This document shows, piece after piece, positions 1-6,642 of a stretch of 64,000 nucleotides of DNA. The translations under genes and the position numbers were made by a program. How positions within the stretch are numbered: the first letter of the stretch is position 1; every line of letters begins with the position of its first letter. This stretch comes from Candidatus Bathyarchaeota archaeon (lineage in GTDB: Archaea; Thermoproteota; Bathyarchaeia; Bathyarchaeales; Bathycorpusculaceae). The DNA is taken from assembly GCA_018396675.1 (NCBI GenBank), contig JAGTQX010000003.1:1-64000 (forward strand), given 5' to 3'. The notes beneath the pieces were generated by a model. It saw only the letters and a program-made list of their open reading frames with translations, searched no databases and was not told the origin of the DNA.

Positions 1-235
1 TCACAGTCAAGAGATAAGTGAATGATGCCACGGTTCTTGCCTGTTCACTGTTTAACAAGCCGAACTGATGGGCTAAATGCACAACCGCCGAACCCGTCGC
101 GCCTAAACCAGCAATGGCGCTTCCGAGACTCCGCAAACTTGCCTGTAAACTTTCACTGTCAGACTGTATTCTGGCAAACTCGTGGCTTGCACGGTTAATG
201 GCTCTTATGCTTATGGCTATTTCCCGAAAACTCAC
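1..235 (-). CDS. tape measure protein, N-terminal part (partial)
   Basis: The reading frame runs off the left edge; only about 78 residues are visible. I chose the GTG at 235, whose GTGA overlaps the stop of the gp10-like gene, giving translational coupling. The peptide begins VSFREIAISIRAINRASHEF, the pattern usual at the start of tape measure proteins (short helix followed by 'A-N-A-S-F' and a Gly/Ala-rich hydrophobic stretch, here AGLGATGSAV). The position straight after the tail chaperone and gp10-like genes is where siphovirus tape measure genes lie. The protein would set tail length and form the tail tube core. It is absent from the ORF track because it is partial. Function is inferred from start pattern and synteny. 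Confidence 0.6.
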   Translation of the reverse strand, partial: MSFREIAISIRAINRASHEFARIQSDSESLQASLRSLGSAIAGLGATGSAVVHLAHQFGLLNSEQARTVASFTYLLTV

Positions 236-600
236 ATTTCAGCCTCCATTTTAGCTTGGTCCAACGCGTCAACAATAACCTGTTCAAGACGCGGTAAATA
301 CGCTTGAATGGCTGGGTAAAGGTAAGGCTGCGCTTGCATGTAACGTGTGCCGAATTCCACGAATAAGGCATAAGATGCTTCCGCGCCTACTTCAGCCGTC
401 CACTCTTCAATTTTAGCGTAAATTGTGCTGCGCAAATAACCCGTGCGCACAGGAACAAGCTGTTTAGCCAAGGCTTTAACGTCCGCCGCCCAGCTTGCTA
501 ATTGACTGTGAACGTAACGTTGCATTCCACTGTCAAAGTTTTGCATGGCTTGCTTAAACTCTTCAACGCCTTCCACGTCGCATATTATCTCAACCGACAA
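232..600 (-). CDS. HK97 gp10-like head-tail/tail component
   Basis: A 122-residue protein with the signature of the HK97 gp10 family: a helical N-terminal half followed by 'VPVRTGYLRSTI' and 'ASYALFVEFGTRYMQAQPYLYPAI', the conserved R-TG-LR-S and Y-FVE-GT-PYL-PA blocks. Such proteins are made in siphovirus head-tail joining or tail modules. The only upstream start is TTG at 600, since an in-frame stop lies three codons before it; a GGTGGA motif sits about 11 bases ahead. It overlaps the end of the -1 frame of the tail chaperone and the start of the tape measure gene, so translation of the three is probably coupled. In most siphoviruses this gene lies before the major tail gene, so its place here is shifted. 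Confidence 0.75.
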   Translation of the reverse strand: MSVEIICDVEGVEEFKQAMQNFDSGMQRYVHSQLASWAADVKALAKQLVPVRTGYLRSTIYAKIEEWTAEVGAEASYALFVEFGTRYMQAQPYLYPAIQAYLPRLEQVIVDALDQAKMEAEM

Positions 601-1126
601 CGGTTTTCACGCTCCACCTTCTCTTTTTCCATTTCCACCTGACGGTCCAACTCGTTCAGAATAATGATGAATTGTTGAATAGTTTTAGCCGGCTGCCGCG
701 CTAACTGTTTCGGCGTCCACCCAAATTCTTTGCAGAGTCTGAAGTCTGTGAGTGTTTGATTCGGCTTGCCGCGTCGGATACACCTGATAAAAAAGCCGCT
801 TCGTCAAAGTTTACCATGTTAAGCCTATTAACTATTCTGCCGAACAATTCGCCTAACGCTATCGGCACGCCTTTTTCAGGGTCTTCGGCGAGAAGCCTCT
901 CCAACGTTATGGGTTTATGCTGCGGCTGCTCTTTCAAGCTTGCAACAATCATTTCCGCCTGAATCGCCACATCATCACTACTCTGCAGTTGCCCAGTCAA
1001 CGGATTATATTTCGTGTATTTCTGAATTATGCGGCTTCGTTTAGCCCAAGTCAACTCTTGAAAAACATATTTGCCCATGTATTCCTTACCGAACTCCTCG
1101 CCGATTACAACTGTTTCGGTGCGCAT
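585..1126 (-). CDS. tail assembly chaperone GT-like fusion by -1 frameshift
   Basis: Slipping back one base at T_TTT_TTA (788-794) joins residues 1-113 of the chaperone to 67 further residues in the -1 frame, ending at TAA 585-587, about 180 residues in total. The added part contains 'DFRLCKEFGWTPKQLARQ' and then a charged helix rich in Glu/Lys, the pattern seen in second-frame tail chaperone extensions (G-W-P-L-P, then helix). It fills the 100-base gap between the frame-0 stop and the next gene, and no start codon with a ribosome site is needed. In lambda-like phages such fusions are made at a few percent of the short form and recruit the tape measure and tail tube proteins; that ratio is not known here. 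Confidence 0.75.
701..1126 (-). CDS. tail assembly chaperone (G-like, unshifted product)
   Basis: A 141-residue, mostly helical protein starting at ATG 1126, which overlaps the stop of the major tail protein (TAATG). By position and architecture it is the counterpart of lambda gpG: encoded between the major tail protein and the tape measure gene, with a slippery heptamer near its 3' end. It would bind the tape measure protein during tail assembly and be absent from the virion. Residues 112-113 (Phe-Leu) are encoded by the slippery codons TTT TTA; reading on in frame 0 gives only 28 more residues before the stop at 701. There is no sequence motif strong enough to name it alone; the call rests on synteny plus the frameshift arrangement. 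Confidence 0.7.
   Translation of the reverse strand: MRTETVVIGEEFGKEYMGKYVFQELTWAKRSRIIQKYTKYNPLTGQLQSSDDVAIQAEMIVASLKEQPQHKPITLERLLAEDPEKGVPIALGELFGRIVNRLNMVNFDEAAFLSGVSDAASRIKHSQTSDSAKNLGGRRNS
788..794 (-). promoter_or_regulatory. -1 ribosomal frameshift slippery site T_TTT_TTA
   Basis: On the minus strand the heptamer TTTTTTA lies in the exact X_XXY_YYZ phase of the chaperone frame (codons 112-113 are TTT TTA). The -1 frame is open from here to 585. This is one of the most efficient known slippery heptamers. I did not identify a clear downstream pseudoknot by eye. Confidence 0.75.
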
Positions 1127-1995
1127 TAGCTTATCACCACGTCCCTTGCCACAAACTTTGCTTTAAGGCTTACAAGGTCTTCAATGCGTGTCGGCGCCGT
1201 CACATCTTCCCACTTACAGTATTTGAAAAGAGCACTGTTTGAACTGCCAAGCCCGAATTTTAGGCTGAATTCTGCATCGTTTATGACGTCTTCAAACTCT
1301 GCCTTATCTTCAAATTCGAATGTTACCTCGCCGCTTAATTCTCGGTGGCGGGCTGGCAAATACTTCAATAAATGGGCGTTTGATGAGCGGATTACTGGAA
1401 CGGGTTTCAGGTTGTTTTCTATTGTGAATTTCCAGTCTGTTACTCGCTCGATTGCTGTTGGGTTTGAGCCGTCTGCTGCTCCTCGCTGAACAAAGCTTTG
1501 GTCGTATGGCACTGCTCCAGAATAATCCGCGTAGGTGGCTCCTGAAATTTTGTTTGTTCCGATGGCTACGTCTTGCCCGACCAGTTCTACGGTTGCCTTT
1601 ACAAACTCTTCTATGCCGCATTCAACGCTCAGCTTGTCTATTCTGCAGCCTTTGTATAGTAGGCTTATTATGTTTGTGGCTGAAGCAAAAACGCCCTTAT
1701 ACCAAAGCACTTGAACACTTAAGCTGTTCAAAGTCTGCACATGCTGAATAAAATTTATAGGCGCATCACTTGGCAACACGTGACCAATTTTTAAGGCTGG
1801 TTTTAGCAATCCACGTTTTAAGGCTGCAAGGTCTCTGCTGCCGACGCCACGCACTTTAGCAAGGTTGGGGTCTAATCCGGTGTCAATATTTTCAGCGTTT
1901 ACACCGAGCATCGTAGGGTTTTGCGGTGTCTGCCCATACGTGGGCTCTTGCACATAATACACGCGGCATTCATGTGCACCGTATGTTTCAACCAT
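1126..1995 (-). CDS. major tail (tube) protein
   Basis: A 289-residue, beta-rich soluble protein lying directly before the tail chaperone gene. That is the standard position of the major tail tube protein, the subunit that polymerises into the tail tube around the tape measure. The start at ATG 1995 has a good Shine-Dalgarno (GGGAG six bases before). Sequence such as 'YGAHECRVYYVQEPTYGQTP' and the alternating hydrophobic pattern fit a tube fold, but I see no diagnostic motif. The stop overlaps the next start (TAATG). About 170 bases of AT-rich DNA separate it from the metzincin gene; nothing else was recognised there. Identity is by synteny. Confidence 0.6.
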   Translation of the reverse strand: MVETYGAHECRVYYVQEPTYGQTPQNPTMLGVNAENIDTGLDPNLAKVRGVGSRDLAALKRGLLKPALKIGHVLPSDAPINFIQHVQTLNSLSVQVLWYKGVFASATNIISLLYKGCRIDKLSVECGIEEFVKATVELVGQDVAIGTNKISGATYADYSGAVPYDQSFVQRGAADGSNPTAIERVTDWKFTIENNLKPVPVIRSSNAHLLKYLPARHRELSGEVTFEFEDKAEFEDVINDAEFSLKFGLGSSNSALFKYCKWEDVTAPTRIEDLVSLKAKFVARDVVIS

Positions 1996-2163
1996 TTTGA
2001 ACTCCCGTTATTTGAGTAAGAAAAAAGGTGGAAATAAACAATTTTCATGATTTAAAAGATGATTTAAAAATATTTTAATGAAAAAGCACTAATGAAAAAT
2101 CAAAATTGGAGAAAACCTAAAATATTAACTCAAAAAGTCACTTAATTGAATTATCTCCAGCAA

Positions 2164-3147
2164 TTAGTTGAAATGACAATTTTGAAGGCATATTCCTCCA
2201 AAGCTTACGCTTTGTTCCATCGCATTATCATTTTTTAAGTAGTCGTAACGGTGAGATAGAATAGCTTGTTCACATTTGGAACACCATGAATAGGAAGTGT
2301 AAGCGCAGGGAACATAATTGAAAACCCAAAATCCTGCATCTTCCCAAATATGAACCCAATAGTGATAATGTCCTGCCATAATGCAGCATGGCTCAATTTC
2401 ATTTTCAGAGTGGTCGTCTGCCCAGAAGAGGTGACTGATTTCATGTTGAACTAGGTTATCGTCAGCCCAGTAAACTTGCCATTTCAAAAGGACAAAGATT
2501 CTGCCTGCTTGAATATAGCTAGGTGAAGGAGCTAATCCTGCGATAGGTCGTGGGTCAGCTGGTGTTGCTTGGGCGGTAATGCCGATTATTGCATCGACAC
2601 GTTGAGACCAGTAGGGACCTTCATACCATTGGCCAAGGTAACTTTTTGTCTTCTTTTCCAAGTCACGCCACACGCTATACATTGAACGGCTATTGTTGTC
2701 GCTGAACCATTCACAGTCTAGGAAATCCAAGATTCTGATGTCAATTTGGAAACGGTAAATTAGTGCTTCGTCACCGCGTTCAATTTGAAGAGTAGCCCAG
2801 TCTTTCCAGTCGAAACAGTAGCCGTCAAAAAGGCGCCAGCAATTCATTTCCTCTTCGTCTGCAAATACGAGGACATAAAGCGGATGTTTTCCCTCTTTGT
2901 CATCTATCTCATCCATGTAGGTTTCCCAAAAAGTTGCTGCCAAAGAATTGACGCTTGAGTTCGTGTATGGTTCTTTAGGGATATCTTCGGGCAACGCTGG
3001 AGTGACCAGTAAATCAACTGGTTCTTCCAGAGTTTCATCTTCTGGCTTTTCTTCTGCTGGTGCTGTAATACACATGGTAAGACTAGAATTGCTAAAAACA
3101 GAGTTTACAACCAAAAGCGCCATGATCGCAATTGCAGGCACCCTCAA
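2164..3147 (-). CDS. secreted metzincin-like zinc metalloprotease (moron)
   Basis: A 327-residue protein with an N-terminal signal or membrane segment (residues 4-25) followed by an acidic Pro/Glu linker. At about residue 235 it has HEISHLFWADDH, a zinc-protease HExxH helix with Asp at the position of the third metzincin ligand and His one further on. Downstream 'CCIMAG' looks like a Met-turn, and 'CSKCEQAI' near the end resembles the Cys pair that follows the Met-turn in secreted archaeal metzincins. It would cut proteins outside the cell or at the envelope. It lies in a viral structural operon between tail terminator and tail tube genes, and shares a probable own promoter with the upstream membrane protein, so it is best read as a moron gene. 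Protease call is by motif; the substrate is unknown. Confidence 0.65.
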   Translation of the reverse strand: MRVPAIAIMALLVVNSVFSNSSLTMCITAPAEEKPEDETLEEPVDLLVTPALPEDIPKEPYTNSSVNSLAATFWETYMDEIDDKEGKHPLYVLVFADEEEMNCWRLFDGYCFDWKDWATLQIERGDEALIYRFQIDIRILDFLDCEWFSDNNSRSMYSVWRDLEKKTKSYLGQWYEGPYWSQRVDAIIGITAQATPADPRPIAGLAPSPSYIQAGRIFVLLKWQVYWADDNLVQHEISHLFWADDHSENEIEPCCIMAGHYHYWVHIWEDAGFWVFNYVPCAYTSYSWCSKCEQAILSHRYDYLKNDNAMEQSVSFGGICLQNCHFN

Positions 3148-3156
3148 AAAAATCCC

Positions 3157-3660
3157 CTAATTTACTCTCGATTTATGTATTGCTACTCCTCCAATTGTAA
3201 TCCAACCAATTGCTATTCCAATGCCGACAGGCAACTGTAATCGCTCTTGTAAAAGTTCTTCATGCAAGCCAGGTGTAATCCATAGACATGAAACGTAGAA
3301 GAGTTTTCCTTCATACTCAAATATGGGTCCCCCCTCGATACCTTCATATTCGAAGACTGGCTCCTGTAGTGGAAATGGTTCTTTATCTTTATCAACACCG
3401 ATATGTAACCAATAATGCGTTTCGTTTTCATATTTGTGAAAAGAAACTATTCCTAGCTCTTCAGGCTTATAAATTTTCAATCTTTCCTCTTGGTAAATAA
3501 TAGGTGGCGGAAACGGCCCATTGTATTCAAATGCGCCATAACAAACAAGGCGTCTTGCTTCTTCACTGACATTGGCATAGACCACAAAGCAAAGATATGC
3601 TACAGTAACCATCAATAACAATGAAATTGCGAATTTGAATTTAGAAATTTTCAGCTTCAA
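3157..3660 (-). CDS. membrane-anchored extracytoplasmic protein of unknown function
   Basis: A 167-residue protein with a hydrophobic N-terminal segment (about residues 9-30), an external beta-rich domain with acidic and aromatic residues, and a second hydrophobic segment near the C-terminus (about 143-160, 'PVGIGIAIGWITIGGVAI'). I do not recognise the family. The track start is TTG at 3660, without a strong ribosome site; no better ATG is near. It ends nine bases before the metzincin start, so the two are probably co-transcribed and act together at the cell surface. A TATA-like block lies 40-70 bases upstream, separating the pair from the tail terminator gene. Confidence 0.5.
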   Translation of the reverse strand: MKLKISKFKFAISLLLMVTVAYLCFVVYANVSEEARRLVCYGAFEYNGPFPPPIIYQEERLKIYKPEELGIVSFHKYENETHYWLHIGVDKDKEPFPLQEPVFEYEGIEGGPIFEYEGKLFYVSCLWITPGLHEELLQERLQLPVGIGIAIGWITIGGVAIHKSRVN

Positions 3661-3700
3661 GTTTTATTAGGCGCCCTCTTTTCGATTTAGCTGAGTGCAA

Positions 3701-3733
3701 TTATATATGCAACCAAATGTATAAATATTTTAT
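3701..3733 (-). promoter_or_regulatory. candidate promoter of the moron pair
   Basis: The minus strand has GCATATATAA (3701-3710) and, just upstream, TAAAATATTTATACA. Either could serve as an archaeal box A; the first would start transcription near 3679, about 20 bases ahead of the TTG at 3660. This would let the two secreted genes be expressed apart from the virion genes. Confidence 0.4.
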
Positions 3734-3771
3734 GGTTGACTGCTCCAGAACCAATTTTCATAAGCTTCTTT

Positions 3772-4734
3772 TTACGATATGCTTCGTGTGTCTTCAAAGA
3801 AACGCGATTTAAGGGTGAACTCGGTTCTGTAAATGAAGGGTTTAACATCCACGCGGTCGGAGTCACGAAAACTTACAATGTCAAGGTAGGTGATTCCGTT
3901 AACCGTGACAGTGCAGCTTACGTAGTCACAGTGTAAAGTTGCTGGTGACGCACCGTCGCTTGGATGAATTGTTCTAGCCAAAAGCCACGCATACCCGTAA
4001 TCATCAATGTAGTCAGCCAAGTCTGAAGCCAAAGTAACAGCAAGCATTTCATCTACGCCACCGGTTCCATTTTGAGCATTCTGCCACTCCTGCGCCGCGT
4101 TATTCCAAACCTTAATCGTTACGCCGTTACCGCTAGGAGCCATTCCATAGCCTTCAAATCTTAAAACAACGTTGTTAATGGTGTTTTTGCGGCTTTCTAT
4201 TTTGAAGCGGAAAAGCATAAGCGCATATTCACCGTTGACACTGGTGCTTTTGCTGTGGCGTGTGTCATCACTATACCAGATTTTGGAATACTCTTCAGCG
4301 GTTAACTCGGTCCAGCCAGCCGCGTTGGGAGCAGGCTCGTTTGTCGCTCCAGTTTGGAAGGCTTTATGCTGGTCGCCTTCAAGCCATCCTAGACCAACAA
4401 AGTTATACTCTGTAATGTTTGGGCGAGTGCGGTTCTGATGTACTATACGGTTAACTTCTTGAACCATTTTCTGGCGTGTGAGCGGGTCTTGGCTCCAAAT
4501 GCTAACCCGTAGAGTGGCTATGTGCTGGCGTATTCTCCCGCTCATCTCGATTTTTGCGTCAAGAGTTTCTGCCAAACCAACGGTTATGTATCCGTCGCAG
4601 TTTTTGAACAGTTCACGGTCAACCCATTCACGACTGACTTGAATATTGGCTGAACCACCGTCTTCCATGACTACATGCATGTTTTTGCTTAAAAGCCTAA
4701 CAACAGTGTCGACGGGGTTTTCTATTTCACTCAT
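3772..4734 (-). CDS. tail terminator/completion protein with inserted beta domain
   Basis: I take ATG 4734 as start rather than the track start: AGGAGG lies nine bases before it and its ATGA overlaps the stop of the head-closure gene. The first about 110 residues ('VVRLLSKNMHVV', then 'QDPLTRQKMVQEVNRIVHQN') look like small archaeal-virus tail completion proteins. The last about 36 residues ('DSDRVDVKPFIYRTEFTLKS') look like the closing strand and tail of the same fold. Between them lies about 175 residues with the character of a carbohydrate-binding-like jelly roll ('FRFKIESRKNTINNVVLRFE', 'GVTIKVWNNAAQEWQ'). It therefore appears to be a small tail protein with a large surface domain inserted. 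Assignment is by synteny and pattern. Confidence 0.5.
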   Translation of the reverse strand: MSEIENPVDTVVRLLSKNMHVVMEDGGSANIQVSREWVDRELFKNCDGYITVGLAETLDAKIEMSGRIRQHIATLRVSIWSQDPLTRQKMVQEVNRIVHQNRTRPNITEYNFVGLGWLEGDQHKAFQTGATNEPAPNAAGWTELTAEEYSKIWYSDDTRHSKSTSVNGEYALMLFRFKIESRKNTINNVVLRFEGYGMAPSGNGVTIKVWNNAAQEWQNAQNGTGGVDEMLAVTLASDLADYIDDYGYAWLLARTIHPSDGASPATLHCDYVSCTVTVNGITYLDIVSFRDSDRVDVKPFIYRTEFTLKSRFFEDTRSIS

Positions 4735-6122
4735 GCCAGAAGCCTCCTGCAATTAGACTTAAAATAGGCGGTTTCGCCTTTCCAGTCGAAAGCTTGAACG
4801 TTTAAAACTTCATAATCTACGCCTTTGCGGCGGATTTTGTCACGCTCCCTTAAAGGGATAAAGGTGTAAGCTGTGATGTAGTCGTTGATTATATAACCTG
4901 GCTCAATCAAAACCTCATCAATTTTGGCTGGAGAGACAAGTGCTTGGATGTCTATTCCCACGCCGTAACTGGCTTTTTCAGCAAATTCCTGCAGTGGATA
5001 AAGCGTCACAGTTTCACTTTGGGAACGCAAAATTTGTGTGAAGCGGGTTTGTGGCTCTTCATAGTTTAGGAAAAGCCGTCCAAGCCAGCAAACTGTAGCC
5101 ATCGCTTTCTTGTTTTCAACAAAACTGTAATCTGCATGTCTTACGCCCCAAAACATGAACTCCTCTTGATGCTTATCTATGATTTTCATGCTGTAGGCAA
5201 GGCTTGGCTTGTCATGGTGCTTGCGTATTTTCCATAGGATGCCGCTGGTAACCGCATCATAATAATCGCATGCTGGAAAACGTTTGACAACGTCTATGTA
5301 GCCTGCCCAACAAATGGCTGGGTTATAGGCGGGATACTGCACAGAAACTTTTATCGCGTTTAGGAAATGGTAAACCTTCCGGCATGAGAGACTCCAACCT
5401 TCATACTCATATAAGCCGACTAACGCGTAAGCAAACGAGTCATCGTAAACCTCATTTTCGTTTAAGCCTACACGGTGCCATTCGCCGTCTACAGGGTCAA
5501 AGTAAAGCCAAAGCCCTTCAAAGCCTTCACGCAGAAAGCCAGCGGCTTTACTCATCATTGTTTGGTATAAGCTGGAATTAGTTGCGTCATACTTTTCGGC
5601 AAGCATTTTCAAGCCTAACAGTCCATATAGACATTCAACATCCAACTGCAAAAGCCAATTATCGTTTATGTCCACAGCCCTTGCGAAACCGCCGTAAGTT
5701 TGTTTGTCTTGCATAGTTTTGAGGAAAGTGCCGGCGGCAAGTATAGCGGCGTCTAAATAGTCGCTGTCACCTATGAGCTGGTAGGCTTTTAAAAGGGATG
5801 GAATAACACGGCAAGCGTCAACGCTGTAATATTGCGTACTGTTTTCCGTTGATTTGAATCCGCCGTAAGCCTTTCGTTGCGGGTCTGTGCACTGCTGCGT
5901 CAGAATCCAGTCGGTTAGGTTAGCGACCTTGTTGTAAATGGCTGTTTTGCGGTCGCTGAACTGCTTGGTATTGTGGGCTTCGCATAAGAAATCGATGGCG
6001 AAGGCTGCTGCAAAAGTTGCTTTACCCCATTCTGGGTCTGGAGTGTTTGGCGGAACCACGTAAACGTAAGGCGCATGATTCATTACAAATGTGTAATAGG
6101 CTTCTGGTACTGTTCCCATCAT
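4731..6122 (-). CDS. alpha/alpha-toroid glycosidase-like domain fused to head-closure protein
   Basis: A 463-residue fusion. Residues 1 to about 355 form repeated helix pairs with aromatic/acidic loops ('YGGFKSTENSTQYYSVDACR', 'YGGFARAVDINDNWLLQLDV', 'NENEVYDDSFAYALVGLYEY'), the pattern of six-hairpin (alpha/alpha)6 glycosidases and lyases. The last about 105 residues ('RFTQILRSQSETVTLYP' through 'LRERDKIRRKGVDYEVLNV' to the end) match the head-closure or head-tail adaptor pattern, with the typical 'R-D-KI-G-YEV-V' strand pair. Start ATG 6122 overlaps the connector stop (ATGA). The head-closure part would join the head to the tail; the toroid could decorate the neck and bind or cut glycans. 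No catalytic acid can be assigned by eye. Confidence 0.6.
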   Translation of the reverse strand: MMGTVPEAYYTFVMNHAPYVYVVPPNTPDPEWGKATFAAAFAIDFLCEAHNTKQFSDRKTAIYNKVANLTDWILTQQCTDPQRKAYGGFKSTENSTQYYSVDACRVIPSLLKAYQLIGDSDYLDAAILAAGTFLKTMQDKQTYGGFARAVDINDNWLLQLDVECLYGLLGLKMLAEKYDATNSSLYQTMMSKAAGFLREGFEGLWLYFDPVDGEWHRVGLNENEVYDDSFAYALVGLYEYEGWSLSCRKVYHFLNAIKVSVQYPAYNPAICWAGYIDVVKRFPACDYYDAVTSGILWKIRKHHDKPSLAYSMKIIDKHQEEFMFWGVRHADYSFVENKKAMATVCWLGRLFLNYEEPQTRFTQILRSQSETVTLYPLQEFAEKASYGVGIDIQALVSPAKIDEVLIEPGYIINDYITAYTFIPLRERDKIRRKGVDYEVLNVQAFDWKGETAYFKSNCRRLLA

Positions 6123-6508
6123 ACTCGCCCCACGTAAGGCTCCTTTAGGGTTTTCAGAATGCGCTCGAACTCGCCCTGCAAAACGTTTAATGGTGGGGTG
6201 CTGTTCAAGACGCTTACGTTTTTGTCGCCTATGCTGAAGCTTAAACCAACCGCGGAGCCGCCTGTCAAATAGCAGATGGCGTAAATAGCCGCCAAAATCG
6301 TTATGGCTTCCTTTTCTGCGTCTGTGCAGTTTTGGCTGTCAACATCTTTTTCAAGCTCTAGCTCCAGCGCCACCTCAGCCCGCTTAATCATCTTCTCAAT
6401 TTTGGCGTCTGGAATGTCTGTTAGGCTTAAGCCCAACACGTCGCGGACATCATCAACTGTTACGTATACCAAATCAGTTAACCTCCATTTTAGGCTTAAT
6501 TTACACAT
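6119..6508 (-). CDS. head-tail connector (gp6-like)
   Basis: A 129-residue, helical protein of the phage gp6/gp15-like connector type: 'YVTVDDVRDVLGLSLTDIPDAKIEKMI' is the usual opening (a short strand then 'V-D-VR--LGL---D-PD--I--'), followed by helices and a short C-terminal tail. It forms the ring that docks under the portal and receives the head-closure protein encoded immediately downstream (overlapping ATGA). ATG at 6508 follows an AT-rich 134-base gap holding a TATA-like element, so this gene may begin a new transcript with little or no leader. Confidence 0.7.
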   Translation of the reverse strand: MCKLSLKWRLTDLVYVTVDDVRDVLGLSLTDIPDAKIEKMIKRAEVALELELEKDVDSQNCTDAEKEAITILAAIYAICYLTGGSAVGLSFSIGDKNVSVLNSTPPLNVLQGEFERILKTLKEPYVGRV

Positions 6509-6524
6509 TAAACTGGATTAAAGG

Positions 6525-6538
6525 CTTATTTAAGCAAT
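6525..6538 (-). promoter_or_regulatory. candidate promoter ahead of the connector gene
   Basis: The minus strand carries TTGCTTAAATAAGCC, a box-A-like element within a short palindrome, about 22-28 bases before ATG 6508. This spacing fits a leaderless archaeal transcript. The surrounding bases 6509-6642 are AT-rich and hold no gene I can see. Confidence 0.35.
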
Positions 6539-6642
6539 TTTCACGCAAAATAAGCGTTTAAAAATCTTAATTTTTAGAAATGCACGAAAAAATAGCAATT
6601 AATGAAAATGCATGAAAGAAAACATCAACAAACACGCCACCT

